DNA of 64,000 nt from Vicingaceae bacterium (GTDB lineage Bacteria > Bacteroidota > Bacteroidia > Flavobacteriales_E > Vicingaceae), in contig JAHYJH010000001.1 in the NCBI GenBank assembly GCA_019429185.1, positions 36,821-100,820 of the forward strand. The letters are read 5' to 3'. A program made the translations under genes and the position numbers. A model generated the notes under the pieces. It saw nothing but the letters and a program-made list of their open reading frames with translations, was not told the DNA's origin and searched no databases. Shown piece by piece: positions 29,115-39,686 of this stretch. Numbering within the stretch: the stretch's first letter is position 1; each line of letters starts with the position of its first letter.

Positions 29115-30305
29115 TTAAGCGTTAACACTAACTCGTTTAAGTCGTCTTTTAATATTTGCACTTACCACATAATGATCGATAAGCGGAGCCATAATATTCA
29201 TAAATAAAATAGCCAACATTACTCCTTCTGGATAAGCAGGATTAAAAACACGTATCATTATGGCAAAAAAGCCAATGAAAAATCCATAAATGTATTTTCC
29301 TGTGTTGGTTTGTGAGCCTGTAACTGGGTCGGTAGCCATAAACACGGCTCCAAATGCAAAACCTCCAATTACTAATTGATGCAAAGGAGTAAGTTCCATA
29401 AATGGATTTGCTCCCCATAAATTGAACAACATTGCCATAACATAACCACCAACAAAAGTTGAAAGCATAATTCGCCAACTGGCAATTCCTGTTAGTAATA
29501 ACAACAATGCACCTAAACCTATGGCTAATGTTGATGTTTCGCCAATAGAACCAGGTATAAATCCTATAAAAGATTCCATAACACTGGCGTTCATATTTAT
29601 AAGTGCTTCTTGTCCGCCTTCTACTGCTTTTGCAAGTGGGGTTGCTCCAGAAAATCCATCAACTATTTTTTGTCCTTCTTCTAAGGAGGTATTTACCCAA
29701 ACTTCATCTCCCGACATTTTGGTTGGATATGCAAAGAATAAGAATGCTCTTGCTGTTAAAGCTACATTTACAATGTTCATTCCTGTTCCTCCAAAAACTT
29801 CTTTACCAATAACAACAGCAAAAATTGTAGCAACGGCAACCATCCAAAGTGGCACATCAACAGGAAGTACTAATGGAATTAACATACCCGATACTAAAAA
29901 TCCTTCCTGAATAGCGTGTTTATTGAGGGCTGCGAAAATAAATTCAACACCTAATCCAACACCATAAGAAACTATAATAATAGGAAGCACTTTTATTGCT
30001 CCAAAAATAAATTTATCCCAAAACAATGTGCAAACATGATCGCCTGTAACTACATCTCCAATGGCTAAAAAATGCTGATGTCCAACATTGTAAATACCAA
30101 AAAACAAAGCAGGAATTAAGGCGAAAATTACCATTACCATGGTTCTTTTCAAGTCTATTCCATCGCGAATATGTACGCCTTTGTGATTGGTGTGTCCTGG
30201 CACGAAAAGAAAAGTGTACATTCCGTCCCAAACCGTGTAAGCTAATGGAAATTTTCCATCGGCTTTCGGTTTTAATTTTTGCATAATGTCATCTAATGCT
30301 TTCAT
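29115..30305 (-). CDS. nqrB: Na+-translocating NADH:quinone reductase subunit B
   Basis: FMN motif FSGATPLA, FMATDPVTGSQTNTGKYIYG. Confidence 0.97.
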   Translation of the reverse strand: MKALDDIMQKLKPKADGKFPLAYTVWDGMYTFLFVPGHTNHKGVHIRDGIDLKRTMVMVIFALIPALFFGIYNVGHQHFLAIGDVVTGDHVCTLFWDKFIFGAIKVLPIIIVSYGVGLGVEFIFAALNKHAIQEGFLVSGMLIPLVLPVDVPLWMVAVATIFAVVIGKEVFGGTGMNIVNVALTARAFLFFAYPTKMSGDEVWVNTSLEEGQKIVDGFSGATPLAKAVEGGQEALINMNASVMESFIGFIPGSIGETSTLAIGLGALLLLLTGIASWRIMLSTFVGGYVMAMLFNLWGANPFMELTPLHQLVIGGFAFGAVFMATDPVTGSQTNTGKYIYGFFIGFFAIMIRVFNPAYPEGVMLAILFMNIMAPLIDHYVVSANIKRRLKRVSVNA

Positions 30306-30431
30306 ATATTATAAGTTTCAAGTTTTGCCCCCTCCATCTCCCCCAAAAGGGGAGGGTTTCCACCCCTCATTGCTAATGTTGTTTTTATATTTTTTTCTTG
30401 CGAAGACGCAAGGTTAATTGTTACATTAAAA

Positions 30432-31781
30432 TTAAGCCATTTCTTTTTTTAGCATATTTAACCCCTCTCTAACGTAGTGTTGTGCGGGTGTTTTTGAAGT
30501 GCAAGCGTATTCGCATAAAGCAAAATCTTCGGGAGCTACTTCATAAATACCTAAATTTTCCATTGCTTCTATATCGTTTACCAAAATTGACTTTATTAAT
30601 TGAACAGGGTAAATATCAAAAGGAAAAACTTTTTCGTATTCGCCAGTTACAACAAAGTTTCGTTCTTCACCATTCATATTGGTATTCAAATCATATTCTT
30701 TGTTGGGCATTAGTTTAGAGAAAAAAGTTCCTGATAAACTAAATTTATCAAATCCTGGTGCCATCCAACCAAAAAATTGATTGTTTCCGCCTTCGGGCAA
30801 CACGGTTAATTGGTAATCATAAAAACCTAAATGTCCATTTTCTGAAATTTGTGTTCCTGTTAGTGGATTCCCTGAAATATATCTTCCGCCTTCCTCTACA
30901 TTATCTTTTATAATGGCGTTAATGTTTGCTCCTAAAACGGTTTTTACATAAGCAGGTTTTTTTACTTTAGAACCTACAACTGCAACCGAACGAGTAGCAT
31001 CAAATTTTCCTTCTTTAAAAAGTTTTCCTATCACTAAAACGTCTAACGATTTAAGTGTCCAAACCACTTCGCCTTTGTTAATAGGGTCTATATGATGAAT
31101 TTGTACACCTACATTTCCTGCTGGATGCGGACCAGAAATTTTATTAATTTGTACGTTTTTAGCATTAGCATAAACGCTATCGGCATTTTCGTTTCCGTTT
31201 ACGTTTAAGTGTACTTTTCCTGAAGTAAGTTTGGTAAGTGCATTTAATCCTGCCTGAAAAACGGCATCTTTTCCGTGAGCTATAAAACCATAATCGGGTG
31301 CTAAAGGATTAGTGTCTAATGCTGTTATATGTATTGCTTTTGGTGTGTCAGATGGATTAGCTATCACATCATAAGGACGTTGGCGAATAAAGGGCCAAAC
31401 TCCACTTTTGAGTAAATTAGCTATTATATCTTCTTTAGATAAGGTTGATGGATCTGCTTTTACAAAACTTTCGTATTGTGTTTCGGCATCTGCTTTCACT
31501 TTCACTTCTAAAATCTTTCTTTTTTCACCTCTCACAATATCAGTTACTTCTCCGCTTATAGGAGAGGTAAACAACATTTTTTCGATTTCTTTATTAAAAA
31601 ACAATGCTGTTCCTGCTTTTACTTTATCACCAACTTTTACAGAAAGTTTTGGGGTTAAAGTTGGAAAATCTGATGGTTTTAAAACAATTTCGGTAGGAAT
31701 GAATGTGTTAGTATGTAACTTATCGGCAACACCTTTTAATTTGATATTAGCCCCTTTACTAATCTTAACGTCTTTTGACAT
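30432..31781 (-). CDS. nqrA: Na+-translocating NADH:quinone reductase subunit A
   Basis: KISKGANIKLKGVA N-terminus, operon context. Confidence 0.95.
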   Translation of the reverse strand: MSKDVKISKGANIKLKGVADKLHTNTFIPTEIVLKPSDFPTLTPKLSVKVGDKVKAGTALFFNKEIEKMLFTSPISGEVTDIVRGEKRKILEVKVKADAETQYESFVKADPSTLSKEDIIANLLKSGVWPFIRQRPYDVIANPSDTPKAIHITALDTNPLAPDYGFIAHGKDAVFQAGLNALTKLTSGKVHLNVNGNENADSVYANAKNVQINKISGPHPAGNVGVQIHHIDPINKGEVVWTLKSLDVLVIGKLFKEGKFDATRSVAVVGSKVKKPAYVKTVLGANINAIIKDNVEEGGRYISGNPLTGTQISENGHLGFYDYQLTVLPEGGNNQFFGWMAPGFDKFSLSGTFFSKLMPNKEYDLNTNMNGEERNFVVTGEYEKVFPFDIYPVQLIKSILVNDIEAMENLGIYEVAPEDFALCEYACTSKTPAQHYVREGLNMLKKEMA

Positions 31782-31919
31782 AATTTATCGAGATTGAAAA
31801 TAATGCAGCAAAAGTATAAATTTTGGTTATCCTGCAAAGTAAAATAGGTAAAAAAATTATATTATTTGACAAGTGCTTTACTAAGTCAGTTTAAACCATT
31901 AATTTAGCAGACTAAATTA

Positions 31920-32068
31920 GAGGCTGAACTGTAAAGTCCAACTTCTTCGTTATTCTTGTTTTAAAAACCAGTCATTTACAAAAGTAAACTCCTGATTTTC
32001 AAAACTTCGAAAGCCTCGAATTTAAACTTTACAGTTCAGCCTCTCGATTTTATGGACAAACTCTACTT
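31920..32068. repeat. Nested repeat: GAGGCTGAACTGTAAAGT terminal inverted repeats around family-1 core, followed by family-1 right end
   Basis: GAGGCTGAACTGTAAAGT (31920-31937) and ACTTTACAGTTCAGCCTC (32026-32043) are perfect 18-bp inverted repeats; CTCGATTTTATGGACAAACTCTA follows. Confidence 0.75.
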
Positions 32069-32112
32069 AGTATTGATTATCAGTTAAATATTTAGTTAAA
32101 ACAAAAATTAAG

Positions 32113-33486
32113 ATGAATAAAATAGGTTTAAATGTATTTTTTTTACTAATAGTTTCAATACTGATTTTTTTTATTACCATCTCGTTTCGTTTTTTTACAT
32201 CGCCTTTTGGTATGAAAAATATGAAAAATAAAGTATCATTAACTCCCGATGACGATTATTTTAAATCAAATTTTTTGCGTTACGAGGACTTTATTTATAA
32301 TGAAAACATTAAAACGGTTTTGCTACACAATTCTTCATCTCAGCTAACAAATCCGATAATACCTTTAAATTCGGGTGAAATTTTAAAATTAACTTTTGAT
32401 GATTTCAGGATTCAACCTAGAGATTATTATTATTCTTTTATTCACTGCAACGCTAATTGGACGCCTTCCGACCTTAAAAACAACGAATTTATTGATGGTT
32501 ATTTTGAAGATATTATTTTCGATTATCACTATTCAATAAATACGGATATTTCTTATTTGAATTATCAATTGACTTTCCCAAATGAGCATGTAAAATTCAC
32601 AAAATCGGGCAATTACATCATTAAAGTGTATGAAGTTGGTAAAGAAAATGAACCTGTTTTAACTAAACGATTTATGCTGTATGAAAACCAAGTTTCTATT
32701 TCTATTGATACTAAAAGAGCCACCAGTGTTGAATATCAGTATTCTAAACAAGAAGTTGATTTTAAGATAGATCATACGGGTTACCAAATTTTAGATCCTT
32801 TTAGAAGTTTGAATGTGGTGGTGATGCAAAATTTTAGGTGGGACAATGCTATTTACAATCTACAACCAAGATTTATAAAAGACAATTTACTTGATTTTGA
32901 TTATGATGAAGAAAATAATTTTGATGGAAATAACGAATTTAGAGCATTTGATTTAAAAAGCATACGTTATCAAACCATGAATGTGGAACGAATTCAGTAC
33001 AATAATGAGAAAAAAATAAACGATGTTTTTTTAGTGTTTGATGAAAACCGTTCATACAAAAAATACTATACCCATCCTGATTTGAATGGGAATTTTTTAA
33101 TTAAAAGAAATGAAGGAGAAAACAGCTCTGTTGAAGCTGATTATGTGAACGTGCATTTTACGTTGGCAAACGTAATGCCTTTTGAAGATGGAAATTTATA
33201 TCTTTTTGGAAAATTTACCAATTGGAAATTTAAGGAAGAATTTAAAATGCACTATGATTCTATTTCGAGCAGTTATAAAAATGAGGTTTTGCTCAAACAA
33301 GGATACTATAATTATGTGTATTGTTTGCTGAAAGATGGTTCTAAAAATGTAGGTGATATTTCTGCTGTAGAAGGCACACACATGCTTACAGAAAATGATT
33401 ATTCTATTTTAGTGTATCACCGCTTACCCAATCAAATTTATGATAGATTGATAGGCTTTCATACGGCAAATACCAATGTAAAATAG
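32113..33486 (+). CDS. Type IX secretion plug protein (DUF5103 family)
   Basis: ENIKTVLLHNSSSQLTNPIIPLNSGEILKLTFDDFRIQPRDYYYSFIHCNANWTPSDL typical of the T9SS plug N-terminal domain. Confidence 0.85.
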   Translation: MNKIGLNVFFLLIVSILIFFITISFRFFTSPFGMKNMKNKVSLTPDDDYFKSNFLRYEDFIYNENIKTVLLHNSSSQLTNPIIPLNSGEILKLTFDDFRIQPRDYYYSFIHCNANWTPSDLKNNEFIDGYFEDIIFDYHYSINTDISYLNYQLTFPNEHVKFTKSGNYIIKVYEVGKENEPVLTKRFMLYENQVSISIDTKRATSVEYQYSKQEVDFKIDHTGYQILDPFRSLNVVVMQNFRWDNAIYNLQPRFIKDNLLDFDYDEENNFDGNNEFRAFDLKSIRYQTMNVERIQYNNEKKINDVFLVFDENRSYKKYYTHPDLNGNFLIKRNEGENSSVEADYVNVHFTLANVMPFEDGNLYLFGKFTNWKFKEEFKMHYDSISSSYKNEVLLKQGYYNYVYCLLKDGSKNVGDISAVEGTHMLTENDYSILVYHRLPNQIYDRLIGFHTANTNVK

Positions 33487-33841
33487 ATAGTTATCTCCTT
33501 TTAGAAGTATAGTAATGATTGAAAGAGCCTACCTTTTACGTCATCAGCCTAAGACAGACAGGTTTCTGAAATTTTTAAGGTACGAAGAAAAAATATCAGG
33601 AAACTCTTTTGTTTGCAATAATAAAGATTCCTGTTTCCGTTGCACTACACAGGAATGACGCACAGAGGAGTTGTAGTTTGTTTTTTTTCACATACCATTC
33701 GTGCATTCGCAACTATCAAATTGAAAAATTGTCAGTCATTTTAGAGTGATTTTAGGTTTAATTAGTCAATCTGTCATTAAATAGGTGGTGGCATACGGTT
33801 TGACTAATAGGAAAACTGTTAAACTTAAAAAATTAAAGACT

Positions 33842-35734
33842 ATGGCAAAAGGAAAAATTAAAGTTCAAACGGAGAACATCTTTCCCATTATTAAAAAATT
33901 CTTATACTCCGATCACGAAATATTTTTAAGAGAACTTATCGCCAATGCTACGGATGCGACTAAAAAGCTACATTCGTTAAGTGCCTTGGGCGAGTTTAAA
34001 GGCGAAATTGGTGATGATACCATACAAGTTACCTTAGATAAAAAAGCAAAAACACTTACAATTAGCGATAAAGGTATTGGTATGAGTGAGGAGGAGATTA
34101 AAAAATACATCAATCAAATTGCTTTTTCGGGTGCCGAGGAGTTTGTTAGTAAATTCAAAGACAAAACCGATACACAAAACATTATTGGTAAATTCGGTTT
34201 AGGGTTTTACTCTTCTTTTATGGTTGCCGAACGAGTGGAAATCATTTCAAAAAATTATAAAGACGAACCTGCTGCTCATTGGGAGTGCGATGGTAGTCCG
34301 GAATATAGCTTAAAACAAGCAAAAAAAGAAACCCGAGGAACGGACATTATTTTACACATTGCAGAGGATTCTACCGAGTTTTTGGAAGAACATCGAATAA
34401 AAACCTTACTTGGTAAATATTGTAAGTTTATGCCAATAGCTATTCAATTTGGTGAAAAATCAGATTGGGTGGATAATAAAAAAGGCAAAAAAGACAAAGA
34501 CGGTAACATTGAAAAAGAAGAAATTAAAGTTCCCAATATTATTAACAACCCCGCTCCAGCTTGGACTAAAACACCATCAACTTTAGAGGATAAAGACTAT
34601 GCTGATTTCTACAGAGAGTTGTACCCAATGAATTTTGAGGAGTCTTTGTTTCACATCCACTTAAATGTAGATTATCCGTTTAACCTTACCGGAATTTTGT
34701 ATTTTCCAAAAATAAAACCGAACATGGAAGTACAACGAGATAAAATTCAATTGTATTCTCGTCAGGTATTTATTACCGATTCTGTGGAAGGAATTGTGCC
34801 TGATTTCTTAATGTTGTTACATGGAGTTATCGATTCTCCTGATATTCCGCTAAATGTTTCTCGTTCATACTTACAAGCGGATGGAGCGGTTAAAAAGATT
34901 TCGAGCCACATCTCTAAAAAAGTAGCCGATAAGCTAGAAGAGTTGTTTAAAAACGACAGAGCAGATTTTGAAAAGAAATGGGACGATATTAAAGTATTTA
35001 TTGAATACGGAATGTTATCGGACGAAAAATTCTTTGAAAGAGCTCAAAAATTTGCTTTATACAAAACTACTGATGGTAAGTATTACACCATGGATGAACT
35101 TACTGAAAAAATCAAACCTTTACAAACCGATAAAGACAACAAAATTGTGTTTTTATACACTAGTAATGTGGAAGAACAACATTCGTTTATAGAAGCAGCA
35201 ACCAATAAAAGTTATGAGGTAATAGTATTAGATACAGCACTTACTGCTCATTTAGTAGGTAAGTTGGAGCAAACACTAAAAGACAGTACTTTTGCTCGTA
35301 TAGATGCCGATACTATTGATAAATTGGTAAACAAGGATGAAAAAATTCCTTCCAAATTATCTGATAAAGAACAAGAAAAACTAAAACCAATTATTGAGGA
35401 AGTAATAAGCAAAGATAAATTTACCGTGCTTTTTGAAAGCATGAATGAAACCGATCAACCTATGACTGTTGTTCAGCCAGAGTTTATGCGAAGAATGAAG
35501 GACATGAGTAAAGTTGGTGGAGGAATGAATATGTTTGGAGGTGCTATGCCCGATTCTTATAATTTAGTGGTAAATGCTAATCATCCTATTATTTCTAAAA
35601 TATTGAATGAGAAAGATGCAACGAAGCAAAAAGAAATTACCAAGCAGACTGCCGATTTAGCCATGCTTTCGCAAAATATGCTGAAAGGAGAGGAGCTGAC
35701 TAAATTTATCAAACGTAGTTTGGAGTTGATATAA
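33842..35734 (+). CDS. htpG: Molecular chaperone HtpG (Hsp90)
   Basis: MAKGKIKVQTENIFPIIKKFLYSDHEIFLRELIANATDA; the longer ORF starts at 33785 but the conserved start is 33842. Confidence 0.97.
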   Translation: MAKGKIKVQTENIFPIIKKFLYSDHEIFLRELIANATDATKKLHSLSALGEFKGEIGDDTIQVTLDKKAKTLTISDKGIGMSEEEIKKYINQIAFSGAEEFVSKFKDKTDTQNIIGKFGLGFYSSFMVAERVEIISKNYKDEPAAHWECDGSPEYSLKQAKKETRGTDIILHIAEDSTEFLEEHRIKTLLGKYCKFMPIAIQFGEKSDWVDNKKGKKDKDGNIEKEEIKVPNIINNPAPAWTKTPSTLEDKDYADFYRELYPMNFEESLFHIHLNVDYPFNLTGILYFPKIKPNMEVQRDKIQLYSRQVFITDSVEGIVPDFLMLLHGVIDSPDIPLNVSRSYLQADGAVKKISSHISKKVADKLEELFKNDRADFEKKWDDIKVFIEYGMLSDEKFFERAQKFALYKTTDGKYYTMDELTEKIKPLQTDKDNKIVFLYTSNVEEQHSFIEAATNKSYEVIVLDTALTAHLVGKLEQTLKDSTFARIDADTIDKLVNKDEKIPSKLSDKEQEKLKPIIEEVISKDKFTVLFESMNETDQPMTVVQPEFMRRMKDMSKVGGGMNMFGGAMPDSYNLVVNANHPIISKILNEKDATKQKEITKQTADLAMLSQNMLKGEELTKFIKRSLELI

Positions 35735-35753
35735 AACCAAACCAAACCTAAAC

Positions 35754-35786
35754 AAACCTTGGAGGTTTTCAAAACCTCCAAGGTTT
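35754..35786. repeat. Perfect palindrome AAACCTTGGAGGTTTTCAAAACCTCCAAGGTTT
   Basis: 33-nt inverted repeat directly downstream of htpG; related palindrome at 35842-35874. Confidence 0.8.
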
Positions 35787-35841
35787 AAAAAGGTTTATAC
35801 ATGTTAGCGTAAAGTAAACCTTGGAGGTTTTTTTAACTAAC

Positions 35842-35874
35842 AAACCTAACAGGTTTTGGAAACCTGTTGGGTTT
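35842..35874. repeat. Palindrome AAACCTAACAGGTTTTGGAAACCTGTTGGGTTT
   Basis: Near-perfect inverted repeat of the same AGGTTT type. Confidence 0.7.
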
Positions 35875-35979
35875 AAAATTCATAAAAAGATTGTGAATAA
35901 GATTTTGTAAAAAGCGAATTGCAACTCCTTCTCATTTAATACATTTGTATAACAATAATTAAAATTTAAAAACAAAAAC

Positions 35980-36570
35980 ATGAAAAAATCAATAATTGTA
36001 TTAGGTGTCTTAGGATTGCTTATTTTATGGCTAGTGTTCTCAGCAATTGGCTCCTACAACAGTATGGTAACCAAAGATGAAGCTGTTGACGGACAATGGG
36101 CACAGGTAGAAAATGTGTATCAACGTAGAGCCGACCTTATTCCTAACTTGGTTAGTACTGTTAAGGGATATGCTGCTCACGAAAAAGAAACCTTAGAAGG
36201 AGTTGTTAATGCAAGAGCCAAAGCTACTTCTACTACTATAAATGCTGATAATTTAGATGCAGCGGCATTGCAGAAATTTCAAGCAGCCCAAGACGGTTTA
36301 AGCTCTGCGTTATCTCGTTTGATGGTGGTGGTTGAAAAATACCCTGACTTAAAAGCCAACCAAAACTTTTTGGAGTTACAAGCTCAGTTAGAAGGTACAG
36401 AAAACAGAATTGCTAACGAACGTATGAAGTTCAATGAATCAGCTAAAGATTTCAATACTTACATCAGAAAATTTCCAAAAAACCTTTATGCAGGAATGTT
36501 TGGTTTTGAAAAAAGAGCGTATTTTGAATCTACCGAAGGTGCTGATGTAGCTCCAACTGTAGAATTTTAA
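35980..36570 (+). CDS. lemA: LemA family protein
   Basis: YNSMVTKDEAVDGQWAQVENVYQRRADLIPNLVSTVKGYAAHEKETLEGVVNARAKA. Confidence 0.96.
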   Translation: MKKSIIVLGVLGLLILWLVFSAIGSYNSMVTKDEAVDGQWAQVENVYQRRADLIPNLVSTVKGYAAHEKETLEGVVNARAKATSTTINADNLDAAALQKFQAAQDGLSSALSRLMVVVEKYPDLKANQNFLELQAQLEGTENRIANERMKFNESAKDFNTYIRKFPKNLYAGMFGFEKRAYFESTEGADVAPTVEF

Positions 36571-36590
36571 TAAGATTAATTTTTATATCT

Positions 36591-36622
36591 ACACCTGACA
36601 GGTTTTCAAAACCTGTCAGGTG
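36591..36622. repeat. Palindrome ACACCTGACAGGTTTTCAAAACCTGTCAGGTG
   Basis: Inverted repeat between lemA and the TPM-domain gene. Confidence 0.75.
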
Positions 36623-36636
36623 TTAACCTCAAACCC

Positions 36637-37074
36637 ATGCCACAAGATTTATTTACCATAACCCAACAACAAGAAATAGTTGCTGCCATAAAACATGCAG
36701 AGAAAAACACTTCTGGAGAAATTCGTGTCCACATAGAAAAGAATTGCAAAGAAGATGTCCTCGACCATGCCGCTTTTATTTTTGATGAATTAGAAATGCA
36801 AAAAACAGCCTTACGTAATGGCGTACTCATTTATTTGGCAGTAGAAGACAGAAAACTAGCTATTTTGGGTGATGCAGGCATTAATTTAAAAGTCCCTAAA
36901 GGATTTTGGGATGAAATTAAAGAGGTAATGATTTCCAATTTTAAAGAAGGTAAATTTACCGAAGGTTTATCGCAAGGAATTATTTTGGCAGGAGAGCAGT
37001 TGAAAAAACATTATTTGTACGATAAGCATAATGATGAAAACGAATTGAGTGATGAAATTTCTTTTGGCAATTAA
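36637..37074 (+). CDS. TPM (TLP18.3/Psb32/MOLO-1) domain protein
   Basis: IVAAIKHAEKNTSGEIRVHIE...NGVLIYLAVEDRKLAILGDAGIN. Confidence 0.88.
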   Translation: MPQDLFTITQQQEIVAAIKHAEKNTSGEIRVHIEKNCKEDVLDHAAFIFDELEMQKTALRNGVLIYLAVEDRKLAILGDAGINLKVPKGFWDEIKEVMISNFKEGKFTEGLSQGIILAGEQLKKHYLYDKHNDENELSDEISFGN

Positions 37075-37325
37075 ACGTCATTGCAAACACCCAGTCAAAA
37101 AAAATTAACTAGCGTATGTGATGACGTTTAACAAACGTTAGTATTAATACCTTGATTTACAATAAAAAAAGAATTGGTAAATCTGTGCAATCTGCCTTAG
37201 GTGGACTGTGGCAAAAAAAAAGAAAAATGGTTTCAAACAGTTTAAAATTTAATGAATTTATAAATGGTTTATAAACAACAATTTAATAAATTACGTCAAT
37301 GGTAGAAAGATAGATTACATTATAA

Positions 37326-39572
37326 ATGAGAAAAAAATTACTTAAAAACAGTTGCCTTTTACTACTTATTTTTTGTAGTTATTCATCTTTAGTTGCCCAA
37401 AGTCAAGCTCAACTTATAAAGATTGGAGATCAACTCTATGCAGAGGGAGATTACTATGCTGCTTCTTTATGTTACAGCCAAGCCATGGATTTAGACTCTA
37501 GCTTTTTAGAATTACGATTCAAATATGCAGAATCGTTGCGTATGTACAATGAATATGAGAAAGCAGAATGGTACTATTTTTCAATTTATCGAGAAGATAG
37601 AGGAAGAATTTATCCATTAGCTCCCTTTTGGTATTCAATGATGTTGAAATATAATGGAAATTACAATGAAGCAAAAAAATCATTTAAACGCATAAAAAAC
37701 ATTTATAAAGATAGAAAAGGATTTTATTACCTAAAAGTGGTTCAAGAAATAAAATCATGCGAAAAAGCATTAGAAATTATAAAAGATACCTTGTTGATTG
37801 ATATTAAAAATGTGGGAGCGAATGTAAACACCTACAACAGCGAGTTGGGAGGGAGGTTAATTTCAGATTCTGTTTTAATTTACGCTTCGTTGCGTGATGA
37901 AAAAATGAAAGATGATAACCAGATTTCAGACACTTCACTCTATTTAACCCGTTTGTTTTCGGCTGTAAAAACAGACAATGATTGGGTTAATAGCACTAAA
38001 TTAGAAGAAAGCATTAATATTCCTAATTTTCATATAGCCAATGGCTGTTTAAATGAAACAAAAGATGTTTTTTATTTTACTAAATGCGATAGAAAATTCA
38101 GTTGTAAGATTTTTGCAATTGCATACAAAAACGGTGCATTTATACCTCCTGCTTATGAAGTAAAAAACGTAAACATAGCTGATTTCACTTCCACACAACC
38201 TTTTGTTACTACTATTAATAATAAAGAAGTGCTGTTTTTCTCTTCAAACCAACCCGGTGGTTTTGGAATGATGGACATTTGGTACGCACAAAAAAACGGT
38301 ACTGAATTTTCTTCGCCTGTAAATGCAGGTATAAATATTAATAGTATTGAAGATGAAGTAACACCTTTTTACAACCATAAAGACAGCTCGTTATACTTTA
38401 GCTCTAATTGGCATGAAGGATTAGGTGGTTTTGATATTTTTAAAAGTAAAACCGACCTAATTACTTTTGGAAATCAAGAAAACATTGGATTTCCCATCAA
38501 TACAAGTGTAAACGATTTTTATTATTACGAACGCAATAATTTAGTATTATTAACCTCAAATAGAAAAGGTTCCTATACAAAAAAAGGAGAAACTTGTTGT
38601 AACGATATATATTATTATGAAATTCCTGACACAATTATTCCTATATACACAACTTTAGAAGAGTTGAACAGGTATTTGCCTGTAAAACTATATTTTCATA
38701 ATGATTTTCCCGACCCAAGAACAAGAGATACACTTACACAACAAACCTATTTACAAACCTATAAAGAATATACCCGATTATACAATCAATATCGCAGAGA
38801 ATATGCAAAAGGACTAAAAAATCAAGAAAAAATTGATGCTGAAGTCGAAATTGATGAACTTTTTAGCAACTATATTGATAAAGGAGAAAAAGATTTAGAG
38901 CTATTCACACCTTTATTAGTTAAAGAATTAGAACAGGGAAATAGCATAACATTAACAATTAAGGGTTATGCAAGCCCATTGTCAAAAACAGATTATAATG
39001 TGAATTTAACATTGCGAAGAATTTCAAGTTTAATTAATTATTTGAATGAATTTGAAAATGGAAAAATTTCACCCTATATAAATGGAACTGCTGAAAATGG
39101 AGCCGTTTTGAGTTTCATAAAAGTTCCTTTTGGCGAATATCAATCGGATGAAATTAGTGATGATTTAGCCGATCAACGAAACTCAGTTTATAGTCCTGGT
39201 GCTGCGTTGGAACGTAAAATAGAAATAATTGCCATAGCCACCTCCGACACCAATAATCTGGCATTAGATGGAAGTGAATTAGAAAAATTGCCACTACTTA
39301 CCTTTAAAGATAGCATTTTTGAATTTGAATCGAATGAAATGGAAAAACGAATTCGATTTATTAATAATGGTGAAGTACCACTCAAAATTTTTGAGGCTAC
39401 TTTTACAAGTCAAGGGTTTGAAGTTGATTTTTCAAAAGAAGAAATTCCTCCTTTTGAAATTCAATACCTAACAATAAAAAGAAGTAGTGCATCTTCAAAG
39501 AAATGCCAAGTTACTTTCTTAACTAACGGAGTTCCTAATCAAATATCAAAACAAATTGTAGTGAAGGAGTAA
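37326..39572 (+). CDS. TPR/PD40/OmpA-like outer membrane protein with C-terminal Ig-like extension
   Basis: N-terminal TPR-like GDQLYAEGDYYAASLCYSQAM; PD40-like FFSSNQPGGFGMMDIWYAQ; OmpA-like ITLTIKGYASPLSKTDYNVNLTLRRISSLINYL. Confidence 0.8.
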   Translation: MRKKLLKNSCLLLLIFCSYSSLVAQSQAQLIKIGDQLYAEGDYYAASLCYSQAMDLDSSFLELRFKYAESLRMYNEYEKAEWYYFSIYREDRGRIYPLAPFWYSMMLKYNGNYNEAKKSFKRIKNIYKDRKGFYYLKVVQEIKSCEKALEIIKDTLLIDIKNVGANVNTYNSELGGRLISDSVLIYASLRDEKMKDDNQISDTSLYLTRLFSAVKTDNDWVNSTKLEESINIPNFHIANGCLNETKDVFYFTKCDRKFSCKIFAIAYKNGAFIPPAYEVKNVNIADFTSTQPFVTTINNKEVLFFSSNQPGGFGMMDIWYAQKNGTEFSSPVNAGININSIEDEVTPFYNHKDSSLYFSSNWHEGLGGFDIFKSKTDLITFGNQENIGFPINTSVNDFYYYERNNLVLLTSNRKGSYTKKGETCCNDIYYYEIPDTIIPIYTTLEELNRYLPVKLYFHNDFPDPRTRDTLTQQTYLQTYKEYTRLYNQYRREYAKGLKNQEKIDAEVEIDELFSNYIDKGEKDLELFTPLLVKELEQGNSITLTIKGYASPLSKTDYNVNLTLRRISSLINYLNEFENGKISPYINGTAENGAVLSFIKVPFGEYQSDEISDDLADQRNSVYSPGAALERKIEIIAIATSDTNNLALDGSELEKLPLLTFKDSIFEFESNEMEKRIRFINNGEVPLKIFEATFTSQGFEVDFSKEEIPPFEIQYLTIKRSSASSKKCQVTFLTNGVPNQISKQIVVKE

Positions 39573-39574
39573 GT
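39501..39574 (+). repeat. 74-bp direct repeat, copy 1 (3' end of OmpA-like gene)
   Basis: AAATGCCAAGTTACTTTCTTAACTAACGGAGTTCCTAATCAAATATCAAAACAAATTGTAGTGAAGGAGTAAGT, identical to 41718-41791. Confidence 0.97.
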
Positions 39575-39686
39575 TTAATTTTTACCTTTTTTTTGCCAAA
39601 GTTTATTTGGCGGTGGCTTGTTCTTTCGGTCGCTTCATACAGTTCCATTTTTTTCCTTTCGTAACACACGTTTCACAAAGTGTTAA

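Noticed and set aside
29521-29910. 129-aa ORF antisense to nqrB
   Set aside because: Shadow ORF opposite conserved NqrB coding sequence.
33785-33841. 19-residue N-terminal extension of HtpG
   Set aside because: Conserved HtpG start MAKGKIKVQTENIF is at 33842; the upstream GTG is probably spurious.
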